From positions 574,787,752 through 574,851,751 of the forward strand of contig NC_081405.1 in NCBI RefSeq assembly GCF_030272615.1: a stretch of DNA of 64,000 nt, written 5' to 3'. Below are positions 35,940-48,222 of the stretch, one piece after another. The position numbers and the translations under genes are program-made. Under the pieces are notes generated by a model that was not told where the DNA came from, ran no database searches, and worked only from the letters and a program-made list of their open reading frames with translations. The DNA comes from Cryptomeria japonica (Eukaryota; Streptophyta; Pinopsida; Cupressales; Cupressaceae). Within the stretch, counting starts at the first letter, position 1. Each line of letters opens with the position of its first letter.

Positions 35940-37021
35940 GTAGCCTCTTTTGTTGGATAGGTAACCAGGACATTCCCATCTGATGATTGCTCTTCTGTCT
36001 TCCTCACCCATCTTTGAGTGTGATCATGTCAAATTTCACTAACCTTATCTTTACCTTTATCATTAGATCCTCCATTGTGAACTAGTGGGTTTCTTCTTCT
36101 ATGGAACTTAGCAATATGTCCAATTTCATTGCATGCATAACATGTAACATTGTTCTTCTGAATTGCCTTTCTAAAACTAGTGAAATTGCTTGACCTGCAC
36201 CGATTATACATATGTCCAAATTTTCCACAAGAATAGCATTTTACATTCATTCTGCAATCTTTTGTCTTATGACCAATTTTATTACTTTTAGAACATTTAC
36301 CAGTAGTAGAATCAGAGTTCTTATTTTCTCTGTTTCTACATTGCCTAGCCATGTGACCAAATTTATTGCAAACAAAACATCTACCATTGTATTTATAAGT
36401 ATTGAATTGCCTTACTGGTGCCTTATGTTTATGATCTTCATTAGTAGTACCAAAACTCTGTCCTTGCTCAAATCCAAGTCCACTGGAATCTCCAATCTAC
36501 CTCTATCTCTTTAGTAACTCATCAGGTTGTGCTGAGCTGATCTTGAATTTTTCTTTGTCCTCCCTTATTAAAATTAAATAATCTCTTAGTATTGACATCT
36601 GTCTCTCAAGCTCTTTCTCATTGCTTCGAGATTGTACCAAATTAAACTTTAATATCTCATTTCCATGAGTCAACCTACCACATTCCTCAAATTTGTTCTT
36701 CAGGGATACAACAAGATTTTCTTCCTTTTTCTTTATGTCCTCAATATCCTTGGACAAACTCATAGTCATAGTTTGCATTTCACTCTTCATAACCATCTTC
36801 TCCTAACCCAATTTCTCACATTGTTAGTTAAGTGCATTTTTTTCTTCATTATCCTAATTTTGCAAAAGTTCCTTTCTCTTAGCTTGAATAGATGATAGTC
36901 TCTCTTGTAGGACAAGAATAATTTATTTAGTAAAATTCAACTCATCTTGTAGCTTTAAGTTATTCAATCTTTCAACAACATAATATTCAAGTCCTATCTC
37001 AAGCTGCTTCTCCAAAGCCAT
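35940..37021 (-). pseudogene. ORF1 of the pol-less LTR family, copy 2: coiled coil with CCHC knuckles
   Basis: Start at 37021 (MALEKQLEIGLEYY), again 60 nt from the primer site. Coiled coil to about 36500 (LSKDIEDIKKKEENLVVSL; NEKELERQMSILRDYL). Knuckles: CFVCNKFGHMARQC, then a broken second one (CSKSNKIGHKTKDC, one Cys lost to Ser), CYSCGKFGHMYNRC and a fourth whose last Cys is replaced (CYACNEIGHIAKFH). Copy 1 keeps all four, which gives the ancestral pattern. Stops are mostly confined to the coiled-coil part. Confidence 0.82.
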
Positions 37022-37081
37022 ATTCAATTATTATGGTTTTAGGATCTTCCTCAAGCTATTAAACTTCCTCCAAGGCACAAG

Positions 37082-37093
37082 GCTCTGATACCA
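37082..37093 (-). other. Primer-binding site, copy 2
   Basis: Minus strand TGGTATCAGAGC, exact initiator Met-tRNA complement, two bases from the LTR start at 37096. Confidence 0.93.
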
Positions 37094-37095
37094 AT

Positions 37096-38027
37096 TGTTG
37101 GAAACAAATAACACTGAGAGGGGGGGTGAATTAGTGTTATACCGGAATAAAATATTTTAACCTTAACAAAACAATTATAAACCAACTGGTAAACTAGTAT
37201 AAACATAATTGAAAGAAGTAATGCAACCAATAAGCTAAACACAAAAATGAGAATCATAACACACAAATTTATACGTGGAAAACCTCAATGATGAAAAACC
37301 ACGGTGGGATTTGTGATCCACAATATCAATTCACTGGCCATATACAAAGATATTACAACATATGATGGGCCTACACTTGCAGGAAGACTTACAGCCTAGA
37401 GCACACTACTCACCATAATAGGAGCCTCACTGACTACATAACAATTCAAACAACAATCCGGAGAAGTGTGAATTCCTTAATATAGCATCTCCTATGCTAG
37501 AATACAAGTCTGGTTTAAGCTCTATCTATTCTGGTTGAAACCCTAAACCTCAGTGCTAGAATAACCCTTACAATAAATTCCTTACATACATAGTCTCACT
37601 GATATATTCACATTACATCACATCCATAAGCATATCCATCTATCTAATCTTTCTCCTTAATACAAAATGATCTAATCAATCTCCCCTATATACCCTATAC
37701 GGATATATGCCTTATGTTAGCTTACAAAGATATATATAATATCATATTTCATGTTGGCCATATAACATAAATGAATAAGCATTAAAAAAAGTTGCTGATT
37801 CTGGATCTAGGATGTGTTAGCCTCCAATACCGATATCTTTTACCATACCATGTCGTCCTGCATTGTCGGTAACCAAATAAATCTTCTATCTTGCTAGTGC
37901 TAGTGTCGGTGCCGATGTAGAGTCTGTGAACTTCTTCCTAGTACACCACATGAAGATAGAACCCAGAATCATGTTGCCATCAATGACATCATAGTGAAAC
38001 CAACCAATAGAGTGTGAATTGCCAACA
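37096..38027 (-). repeat. 5' LTR of pol-less element copy 2
   Basis: 932 bp, TGTTGG...CCAACA, both termini intact; pairs with 31262-32196. Confidence 0.92.
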
Positions 38028-39030
38028 ACCTGTATCTGAAGACCAGAGAAGAAAGAAAACATCTAATTGCTGAAATCTTTGTAGATGACATCATCTTTGG
38101 AGGAGATGATGAGATGAGCAGAGGTTATGCAAAACAAATGAAGAAAGAATTTGAGATGTCCATGATTGGTGAGATTATATTCTTCATCATCCTGCAAGTC
38201 TCACAGCTAAAGAATGGCATATTCATTAGCTAGACCAAGTACATAAGGGAAATTCTGAAGATTTTTGGAATGGAAGATTGCAAACCTATTGGAACTCGAA
38301 TGGTTACAGGTTGTAAGCTCTCCAAAAATGATGAGACTCAAGAAGTGAGAGAGATACTTTATCGATCGATGATCGGTAAGTTGAAGTATGCAATACACAT
38401 TAGACCGGACATAGCACAAGCTATTGGCTTGGTTGTCAAAATTTTTGCAAATTTGAAAGAGACACATATGGTGCCAATCAAGAGAATATTTAGATACCTA
38501 AAGGGGACTGATGAGTATGGTCTCTGATATCCACATAAGGGAGACTTCATCTTAAGTGTCTTCACTGATTCAAATTAGGCAGGGAACATTGATGATAGAA
38601 AAAGCACTAGTGGAGGTGCATTTTTTCTTTGAGATAGGATTGTGTCATGCACAAGCAAGAAACAAAGTTACATATCTCAATCCACAACTGAGCCTGAGTA
38701 TATGGTTGCTGCAATCAACTGTACACAGATTGTATGGATCAAGCAATTATTGGAAGGTATCCAAGAAAAGGTGACTGAACCTATGGTAATTCACTGTGAC
38801 AACACTAGTGCTATAGACATATCAAATAATCTGGTGATGCATTCTAAGAAAAAGCAAATAACTATCAAATATCACTACCTCAGAGAATAGGTTCAAGACA
38901 AGGGAGTAAGGTTGGACTATATACCAACAAAAGAATAGGTAGCTGATATCTTCACCAAGACACTAAAGAAGGACACCTTTGAATACCTCAGAGGTAAGCT
39001 AGGGGTGATGCCCCTACTTGCAGTAAAGTA
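38028..39030 (+). pseudogene. Copia A reverse transcriptase 3' part and RNase H
   Basis: Resumes exactly where 31261 left off: [25 protein letters not shown] with the catalytic FVDD at 38078-38089, KKEFEMSMIGEI, YIREILKIFGMEDCKP, YRSMIGKLKYAIHIRPDIAQ, RIFRYLKGT. RNase H: TDSN-AGN (Trp to stop), KKQSYISQSTTEPEYMVAA, VIHCDNTSAIDIS, HYLRE and ADIFTKTLKKDTFEYLRGKLG at the very C-terminus. Stops at about 38232, 38525, 38576, 38888 and 38936. Confidence 0.9.
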
Positions 39031-39383
39031 AGTAAAATGGGCCCTATATCAATTTGGTATGATTTCTTTATGAAAAATCTCTAAGACTAGATTGATAAGT
39101 GTGGAATACTCCGGTTAGGGGGAGCAGTCTTGTAAGTGTGCTGAAATACATCTTTGGTATTGTTGTCAAAGGGGAGATATGATTGTAGTGTTTGAGCATT
39201 GGGAAGTAGTAATTGAGATGAAGTTGCTGAAATAGAGTATTACCAGTGTTAGGGGTGATATTCATTACTCATAGTAGAAGTAATGACTAGTATAGAAATA
39301 AAGAAAGAAATGAATAAAGTATTTGCAAGAACAACTGATAAGAGAAATTTTGAAGTGTTTCCATCAATGCAAAAAGGGGAGAT
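39031..39383 (+). other. 3' untranslated region and polypurine tract of copia A
   Basis: No coding content. It ends CATCAATGCAAAAAGGGGAGAT, of which AAAAAGGGGAGAT (39371-39383) is the polypurine tract touching the LTR at 39384. Confidence 0.75.
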
Positions 39384-40831
39384 TGTTCATCTTGACAAAA
39401 CTGGTTAATCTAGAGAATCGGTATATTTGTTGAGATTTGTCATTGATGTCTAACACTGACCGACGGAGTGGTATATCTTAGAAGCAAAGTTGATGACTTG
39501 TAAACAACATGGAAGTAACATAAGAGACAAGTGATCAAGGTTCAATCAACTCAAGCGAAGATAGACTAAGGTAACCAGTCTATCACTCAAGAAGATCGGT
39601 GTTGAAGTCGGATCTTTAGGTTGGTCATTATGATCATAATAAAGTCACCAAAGGTGACCTAGGCAAGAGGGCTTGAGGTTGTATACAAACCAAAATGTCA
39701 TTTCCAAACAAGTGAAGAGACTTGATCGAAGCACTGCAAACCAGCATCAAGGGATGAACCAAGAATGAAGAGTGTAGTGGTATATCGGTAGACCGGTTAA
39801 GCAAAAGGAAGATAGGTGTTTGCCTAAAATCTTAGAATGATAATCAGTTATTCAGTTACGGTGCCAAAAGGTGACTTGGTGAGCTTGTGTCTATGCCAAA
39901 CTAGAGGTTGGTGAAGTCAACTTCAATCAACATGAAGTCAAGCCATGATTACTTGTGTATTTTCAGGTTCACATTTAAAAGACTAAACTTCACCCAGAAG
40001 TCACTATTTTTGGGGAATGCGGTGGTAGAATTAGTTGAGTAGTTAGAAGAATTGTTGTAGGGCATGCAGAGATAGAGTGCAAGATTGCAAATATGAAATC
40101 CTCTAAAATATATGATTTCTTTGATTGAGGAAACACCTGAAGGTGACGACAGAAAGTGTATAAAATATTTTTGAGTTCATTCAAAAATTCTTGATTGTAC
40201 AATTTGCAAAGTGTAGATCTTGTGAAAGGAGATCCAAAGTGCAGAGTAGAGTGAGAGGAAGTGCTAAAATATTTAACAGAGTAGTGAGTGCATGAAGTAG
40301 GCTGGTAGTGTGTAGAGTCGAGGGTTAGAAGACTGGGAGAGTGTAGAGTCAAGGGTTAGAGGATTGGTAGAGTACTGAACCAAGGGTCAGAGGACCAAAA
40401 AAGTGTAGAGTCGAGGGTCAGAGGACTAGCAGAGTGTAGAGCTGAGGATTAGAGGACTGATAGAGTGTAGAGATGAAGGTATAAGTAGAAAACTGGTGTT
40501 GTGCAAAGTAGACATAACCCATGTAGATAAAGTATGACTTTCACTATGTTCTGATCAAGCTATTAGTATCTACTCCAGCATATCATATTTTTGTTGCATT
40601 CTAACCATTGCAACTCAAATCCATTAACTGGGTGGACTTTAACAGTTCCCTTTGTTAAATCCCTTAACTGGGTGACATCTTAATTGATGTTTCTAAGTCC
40701 TTTAACTAGGCTACCTTTAATAGGGTAAAGGCATTGATAGGCCTTACATAAAATCCCTTAACCAAGTGGCATGTAATAGTGTCTTTATAATCTCCTAACA
40801 GGTATGGCTCTTCACCAAGAATACTCTAGAA
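39384..40831 (+). repeat. 3' LTR of copia A, left part
   Basis: Aligns with 26393 to about 27855 of the 5' LTR, including the 31-bp minisatellite at 40308-40475. It breaks at CTCTAGAA, where the foldback-like element is inserted; the LTR resumes at 59387. Confidence 0.92.
40308..40475 (+). repeat. 31-bp minisatellite inside copia A 3' LTR
   Basis: Counterpart of 27325-27495; about five to six diverged units (AGTGTAGAGTCGAGGGTTAG type). Confidence 0.75.
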
Positions 40832-40861
40832 GGGTAAGCGCACCAAGTTGTGGTACCAAAA
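40832..40861 (+). repeat. Left terminal inverted repeat
   Basis: Pairs with 59357-59386 with two mismatches in 30 bp; weaker similarity (TGCCACTT, TTTTTCATAAA) extends about 30 bp further in. Confidence 0.88.
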
Positions 40862-40979
40862 AGGTGCCACTTCTTACTTTTTCATAAAAATGTGTCATTG
40901 GCATGAAAAGGTCGTCCAAAAATACAGGTTGGATGCCCAAGGCAAATCCAACCCAAAGGGTTGGTATTCTCCCAAGCAA

Positions 40980-41190
40980 ACCATTTGGTGAGTGCCAAAT
41001 ATGGTGCTCGTCAAATGGAAAATTTTGAATTTTCACATTTGGCGTGCGCCAAATTTGGCTCTCACCAAATGCAAAATTTGAATTTTCACATTTGGCACAT
41101 GCCAAATTTGGCGCTCGCCAAATGTGAAAAGACATTTTTTTGCATTTGGCGAGAGCCAAATTTGGCATGCACCAAATGTTCTGCATTGTC
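40980..41190 (+). repeat. Left subterminal TTTGGC/GCCAAA palindrome cluster
   Basis: Four or five hairpin-capable units, each CATTTGGCGxxxGCCAAAT with small spacers, for example CATTTGGCGTGCGCCAAAT near 41037. Just outside lies an AACCCAAAGGGTTGG palindrome (40951). The same two motifs occur inverted at the right end. Confidence 0.85.
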
Positions 41191-41389
41191 CAATGTAAAG
41201 GTTTTGTGAGTGTTTAGATTTTTCAATCTTGACACATGTTAAATCCACCCCTAAAGGAGAATATATACATTAAATATGAAATTTAAGTATAGCTCTATAG
41301 GACTTATAATGTAGGTTCTAGTTTTTAGAGGATCATATAAAATTTTACACTTAGTCAAGTTTCAATAATCAACATGTCAAATTTCAATA

Positions 41390-43230
41390 ATCAAGATGAT
41401 TACATTAGCATTCTTTAGCTATATATCTCACTCTCTTTATCTTCCCCAAACTCTAGACCTATCTCTCTCCCTCTTTTGTCTCTCTCGCTTCTTTATCCTT
41501 GACTCTCTCCCTCTCTCTTCTCTCTCACTCCCTTGTTGTTTCTCTCCCCTCCCACTCCTTTCTCTTGGTCACTACCTATCCCTTTTATCCTCTCTCCCCA
41601 TATCTAGGGTTGTCCCTTCCTCACTATTCACCTCACTGTCTCTCTCTCCCTATATTATTACCCACCTTTCTCTCCCCCTCTAGGTTTCTCACTTATCTAA
41701 TTGTCCACCCTCTAGTTATCTCCCTCCCTCCCCACCTTTCTCTCCCTTCTCCTTACCTCTATCTATTTATGAACTCTCACCCTCTCTTATCTCTCTCTCT
41801 CTCCAAACCTTTCTATCTCCTCATTCTCTAGGTCTCATAGTCCCTCCATGTCTACCTCTCTATCCATCTCCTCTTACTCATCTCTTTGTTCTTCTATCTC
41901 TTCTATTCTCCCTCCCTCCCCTGTCCTAGTCTCTACCTTCCTTTCTTCCTCTCTCCCTCTCTATCTCCCTCTCCCACTCTCTTGTCTTCTCTCTTCCTCT
42001 CATATTCTCTATCTTCATTGTTTAGGTCATTACCTCTCCATCCCACCCTATTTCCCCTCTGTATGTTTCTCCCTCCCTTCCTCTCCACCTATCTACCTCT
42101 AAATATAGGTCGCGTTACCCACCTCTCTTTATCCCCCTCTATCTATCTCACTCCTATCTGGCCATCTAGGTCTCTCACCTATCTATATTCCCCCTCTATA
42201 GTTCTCTATGTCCCTCTCTACCTCTCTCTCCCTCCTCCTTAACCCTATCCCTTTATGAACTCCCTCCTTTTCTCTTCCTCCCCTAACCTCTTTATCTCCT
42301 CTTTCCATAGGTACCTCACTCTCTCCATGTCTACCTCTCCATCCATCCCCTCTTACTCCTCTCTTTTCTCTTCTATCTCTTCTATTCTCCCTCCCTACCT
42401 TCTCTAGGTCTCTCCCTTCATTTCTTCCCCTCTCCCTCTCTAACTCCCCATCCATACATACCCCCATATATATCTCACTCCCCCACTTTTTAATTCTCTC
42501 TTCCTCATTTATTCTCTCTCTACATTCTAGGTCATCAACTCTCTCTCACCTCTCTAGGTTTACCACTTCCTTCTTCTCCACCTATTTACCTTTGCATCAC
42601 ATCTCATTACTCACCTCTCTCTCCTCCCCTCTATCTATCTCATTCCTCTCTCTTGTCATCTAGGTCTCTCATCTCTCTTTCCCAATATAGTTCTCTCCCT
42701 CTCTCTTCCCCTATATCTCCCTCCCCATTTACCCCTATTTATTTTTGAACTCTCTCATCCTCTTCTCACTTTCCCCCACCTCTGCATCATCTCCTTCCCT
42801 ATGTCTTGTAGTCCCTTCATGTCTACCTCTCCCTCAATCTCCTCATACTCTTCTCTCTCTTTATTCTTTCATCTCTCCTCTTATCCCTCCCTCCCATTTA
42901 TAGGCATCTCTATTATTTTCTTCTCCTCTCCCTCTCCATCTCCCTCTCCCTCCTTATCCCATCTCTCTCTCCCTTCCCTACTAATTCTTATTCTCTCTTT
43001 ATCGTCTACATCATCAGCTTTTCATCACACCCTCTCTAACCCTCTCTAGTTTTCTCCCTCATTCCCTCTCCACCTCTCTACATATCCATACTTATCTCAT
43101 TACCAACCTCTCTCTACCCCCCTCCATCTATCTCAACCCTCTCTCTCTCTCACCCTACCTAGGTCTCTCATGCCTCTCTCCCCCTCTAGCTATCTTATAT
43201 CTCTATATAACCCATCTAGGTATGTGCAGG
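41390..43230 (+). repeat. Left polypyrimidine arm with a repeat of about 485 bp
   Basis: About 1.8 kb almost entirely of C and T (CTCTCTCC, TCTATCTC). It contains a higher-order repeat: the landmark CCATGTCTACCTCTC-type sequence recurs near 41847, 42326 and 42818, giving steps of about 479 and 492 bp. The first 0.85 kb (to about 42243, CCTCCTTAA) is mirrored by the purine arm at 57234-58112. Long Ser/Leu/Pro frames here are compositional. Confidence 0.85.
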
Positions 43231-43234
43231 AGCA

Positions 43235-46200
43235 TGGTGGGCCATATAACCCTTTATAAAACCATTACTATCTATGTTAGGAAACCATATGACCTCTTAG
43301 GAAAACATATGGTGTCGTTAGGGGTCATATGGTGTCATTAGGGGTCATATGGTGTCCTAAGGGGTCATATGGTGTCACTACGGGTCATATGGTGTTCTAT
43401 GACCCCATAGGATACCATATGATCTCTTAGAACACCATATGAGCCCTAATGAGACCATATGGTGTCCTAAGGGGTCATTTGGTGTTGTATGACCCCTATG
43501 GACATCAAATGACCCGTTAGGATACCATATGACCCCTAATGACACCATATGACCCCTAACCACACCATATAGTGTCCTAAGGGGTCATGTGGTATTCTAT
43601 GACCCCTTATGACACCATATGCCCCATAATGACACCATATAATGTAATTAGGGGTCATATGGTGCCTAAGGGGTCACATGGTGTTGTTAGGGATCATATG
43701 ATGTCCTAAGCGGTCATATGGTGCCCAAATGAGTCATAGAATACCATATGACCCCTTAAGACACCATATGATCCCTAACAACACCATATGACCCCTTAGG
43801 ATACCATATGAACCCTAACGACACCATATTGTGTCTTGAGGGGTCATATGGTGTCACAAGTGGTCATGCAATGTACTAGGATGTTAAAAGGGGTCATATG
43901 GTGTCCTAGGGGGTCACAGAACACCATATGACCCCTCAAGACACTATTTGACCTCTTAAGACACCATATCATGTCGTTAGGGGTCATATGGTGTCGTTAG
44001 GGGTCACATGGTGTCCTAAGCGCTCATATGGTATTCTATGACCCATTAGAATGTCATATGACCCCTTAGGACACCTTATGACACTATATGGCGTCGTTAG
44101 GGGTCGTATGATGCCCTAAGGGTCATATGGTGTCATAAGGGATTATATGGTGTTCTTTGACTCCTTAGGACACCATATAACCCCTAAGACCACCATATGG
44201 TGTCCTAAGGGGTATATGGTGTCGTTATGAGTCATATGGTGTCACTAGGGGTCATATTATGTCCTAAGGGGTCATATGATGTTATATGACCCCTTAGGAC
44301 ACCATATGACCCCTAAAAACACCATATGGTGTCCTAAGGGGTCATATTATGTCCTTAGGGGTCATATGGTGTTCTATGACCCCTTGAGACACCATATGAA
44401 CCCTTAGGATATGTCATATGGTGTCCTAAGGGGTCATATAGTGTCCTAAGGGGTCATATGGTATTTTATGACCCCTTAGGACACCATATAACCCCTAACA
44501 TTACCATATGGTATCCGAAGGGGTCATATGATTTCCTAAGGGGTCATATGGTATTATATGACCCCTTTGGACACCATATGACCCCATACACAATATAATT
44601 CCTAACGCCACCATATAGTGCCCTAACAGGTCATATGGTGTTCTATGACCCCTTGGGACACTATATGACCCCTAATGACAACATATGGTGTCCTAAAAGG
44701 TCATATGGTGTTATATGACCCCTTAGGATGCCATATGAGCCCTCAAGACACCATATGACCCCATACAACACCATATGAGCCCTCATGACACCATATTGTG
44801 TCCAAAGGGGTCATATGGTGTCCTAAGGGGTCATAGAACACCATATGACTCCTTAGGACACTATATGACCCCTAATAATGTCAAATGCCCCTTAAGACAC
44901 CATATGGTGTCATTAGGGGTCATATGGTGTCCTAAGGGGTCATAGAACACCATATGACTCTTTAGGACAACATATGACCCCTAACAACACCGTATGACCC
45001 CTTAGGCCACCATATACTATTCTTAGTGGTCATATGGTGTCCTAAGGGGTCAGATAGTGTCCTAAGGGGTCACAAAACATCATATAACCGCTTAGGACAC
45101 CTTATGATACCTTAGGACACCATATGACCCTTAACGATACCATACGGTGTTGTTAGGGGTCGTATGGTGTACTAATGGGTCATAGAATACCATATGACCC
45201 CTTAGGACACCATATGCCCCTAACGACACCATATGATGATGTTAGGGGTCATAGGATACAATATGACTCCTTAGGACACCATGTGGTGTCCGATGGGGTC
45301 ATATGGTGTTTTATAACCCCTTAGGGCACCATATCACCCCTAATAACACCAAATGGTGTCCTAAGGGGTCACCTGGTGTCCTATAGGGTCATATGGTGTT
45401 CTATGACCTCTTAGGACACCATATGACCCCTAACATCATCATATGGTGTGCTAAGGGGTCACATGGTGTCCTAAGGGATCATAGGACACCATATGACGCC
45501 TAACATCATCATATGGTGTTGATAGGGGCATACGGTGTCCTAAGGGGTCATATGGTATTCTATGACCCATTAGGACACCATACGACCCCTAACAACACCA
45601 TATGGTGTTTTTAAAGGTCATATGGTGTCCTAAGGGATCATAAGGTGTCCTATGGGGTTATATGATGTTTTGTGACCCCTTAGGACACTATTTGACCCCT
45701 TAGGACACCATATGACCTTTAAGAACACTATATGGTGCCCTAAGGGGTCATATGGTGTTGTTAGGGGTCATATGGTGTCCCAAGGAGTCATATGGTGTTC
45801 TATGACCCCTTAGGACACCATATGACCCCTAACAAGACCATATGGTGTCTTAAGGGGTCATTTGACATTATTAGGGGTCATATAGTGTCCTAAGGAGTCA
45901 TATGGTGTTCTATGACCCCTTAGGACACAATATAGTGTTGTGAGGGGTCATATGGTGTCGTATGGGGTCATATGATGTCTTGAGGGCTCATATGGCATCC
46001 CAAAGGGTCATAGAACACCATATGACCCCTTAGGACACCATATGTTGTCATTAAGGGTCATATGGTGTCCCAAGAGGTCATAGAACACCATATGACCTCT
46101 TAGGACACTATATGGTGGCATTAGGAATTATATGGTGTATGGAGTCATATGGTGTCCTAAGGGGTCATAGAATACCATATGACCACTTCTAACACCATAT

Positions 46201-47043
46201 GACCCCTTAGGAAATCATATGACCCCTTAGGACATCATATGGTGATGTTAGGGGTTATATGGTGTCCTAAGGGGTCATAGAATACCATATGACCACTTAG
46301 GACACTATATGACCCCTTAGGACACCATATGACATATCGTAAGTGTTCATATGGTGTCTCAAGGGGTCATAAAACACCATATGACCTCTAAGGACACAAT
46401 ATGACCCCTTAGGACACCATATGGTGTTTTTAGGTGTCATATGGTGTCCTAAGGGGTCATAGAACATCATATGACCCCTTAGGACATAATATGGCCCCTA
46501 ATGACACCATATGACTCATAACGACACCATATACCCCTTAGGACACCATATGGTGGTATTAGGGGTCATATGGTGTCCTAAGGGGTCATAGAACACCATA
46601 TAATCCCTTATGACACCATATGACCCTTAGGACACCATATGACCCCTAACAACACCATATAGTGTCATATGGTGTCCTAAGGGGTCATACAACATCCTAA
46701 TGGGTCATAGAATACCATATGACTGCTTAGGACACTATGTGACCCCTAACGACACCATATGACCCCTAACAACACCATATGGTGTCTTAAGAGGTCGTAT
46801 GGTGTCCTTAGGGGTCATATGGTGTTTTGTGACCCCCTAGGACACCATATGACCCCTTTTAACATCCTAGTACATGACATGACAACTTGTCACACCATAT
46901 GACCCCTCAAGACACAATATGGTGTTGTTAGGGTTCACATGGTGTCCTAAGGGGTCATATGGTGTCGTTAGGGATCATATGGTGTCTTAAGGGGTCATAT
47001 GGTATTCTATGACCCATTTGGGCACCATATGACCCCTCAGGAC
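43235..47043. repeat. 20-bp palindromic satellite, left array
   Basis: About 3.8 kb of units close to CATATGGTGTCCTAAGGGGT or its complement ACCCCTTAGGACACCATATG. Orientation flips often, usually through GTTCTATGACC or its complement. Because CATATG is itself a palindrome, neighbouring units can pair in many registers. No open frame of note. Confidence 0.92.
44371..45250 (+). repeat. Higher-order satellite segment, copy 1
   Basis: The order and variants of units here (for example ATGTCATATGGTGTCC, then CATACACAATATAATTCC) recur in the same orientation at about 54058-54950, so the array grew partly by duplicating blocks of about 0.9 kb. Confidence 0.7.
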
Positions 47044-48222
47044 TGTTGGCATTATGTGAACCGGTATGAGGACATAATGATATTGTATGTTGTCATTGAT
47101 CTCAATATGTGATATGAAGAGAGAACTGACATATGTGAAAACCGGTATATATGCCAAAGTAAAGTGGTATATTTGTTCAAGGTGAACTGACATGTCAAGG
47201 TGAACCGGCATGTAGTCATGGGAACCGGCACATGGAAGCATTGTATGACTACCGGTTGGTAGGTAGTTTCCACTTCAGGATTTCTGGTTAGAGTAGCTTA
47301 AGCCTATGTGACTCAATCGGTGATCTTTATGTGATGAAGTTAGCATGATAACAAAGAACAGATAGTGTTGCCACGTAAGCCTTGTGCGCATGAAGGATCT
47401 TTCATAAAGAAGAGTGTTCCTATCTACCTCTGGAATGTGCAAAATCTATAAATGGTGATAATGTGTGATGGGTTATCAGTCGGCATGAAATTGATTGAAA
47501 ATGAATGATGGAGAATGTCTTGAGATTGGATCAAGACTGTTGCATTCAATACATTATGATCAACGGTTACGATTGAACTGTTTGAATTCCTTAACCTAAC
47601 AGGTCTAGGGTTTATGGTTTACGCTGCCGACCTGTCTGTTGCCCTATAAGGTCGATGTTGTGATTCTTTCAGAGTTTGTTGGCAAAAGTTGTGTGTGTGT
47701 ATCTAAGAGAAGAGATACATGATTCTTGCTAGACCAGAGGAGAGAAGTCATATCTGTAGAGTGTAAGTGCAGAAGGTGAAGAGGAGCTTAAGCGGATCTG
47801 CATTGGCATTTAGTGCTATTATTAGGTCATTGATATACCTGTTAATCTTTAACTACCTCAATAGTTATGAAATCCCCTAACAGGGTAGCCTTAACCAACT
47901 TGTTGAAAATCCTCTAACAGGGTAACTCGAAGCTACTGAGTCATTGATATCCTTTAGCTATTGAGTTCTTGAAATCCTCTAACAAGGTACCCTTAATAGG
48001 GTTTAACCCTTAATCGGGTATTGTAGCCATCCCTTAACTAGGTGATCCCTAACAAGATCGGTTCCTAACAAAACCTATTGTATCTGTCTTTAACTAGACA
48101 AGGCTCCTAATAGAGTGGACTTCCAAAGAGTTCAAAAACAAGCTTGTGGGTATTCATCCCCACCGTGGTTTTTCCCAATTGGGTTTCCATGTGAAAAATA
48201 TGTGTGTCATGTGTGATGTTAT
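47044..48222 (+). repeat. 5' LTR of copia B, 3'-truncated
   Basis: Aligns with 52526 to about 53682 and then stops at GTGTGATGTTAT, so about 325 bp of LTR end, the primer site and leader are absent. Internal CCTCTAACAGGGTAAC-like short repeats (47870-48110). TATAAAT at 47447 is a candidate TATA box. Confidence 0.88.

Larger units (their letters stand above)
31262..38027 (-). mobile_element. Minus-strand pol-less LTR element, copy 2
   Basis: 6766-bp element inside the RT of copia A, flanked by ACCTA (31257-31261) and ACCTG (38028-38032); ACCTG fits the coding frame, so the left copy has mutated. Plan as in copy 1: LTR, primer site, ORF1, ORF2, polypurine tract, LTR on the minus strand. Nucleotide similarity to copy 1 is clear in LTR ends and both ORFs, but diverged enough for a separate subfamily. 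No pol domains. Confidence 0.92.

Noticed and set aside
41396-42467. Long Ser/Leu/Pro-rich and Arg/Glu/Gly-rich frames in the CT-rich arm
   Set aside because: They arise from C/T and A/G composition on either strand; no domain and no start context.
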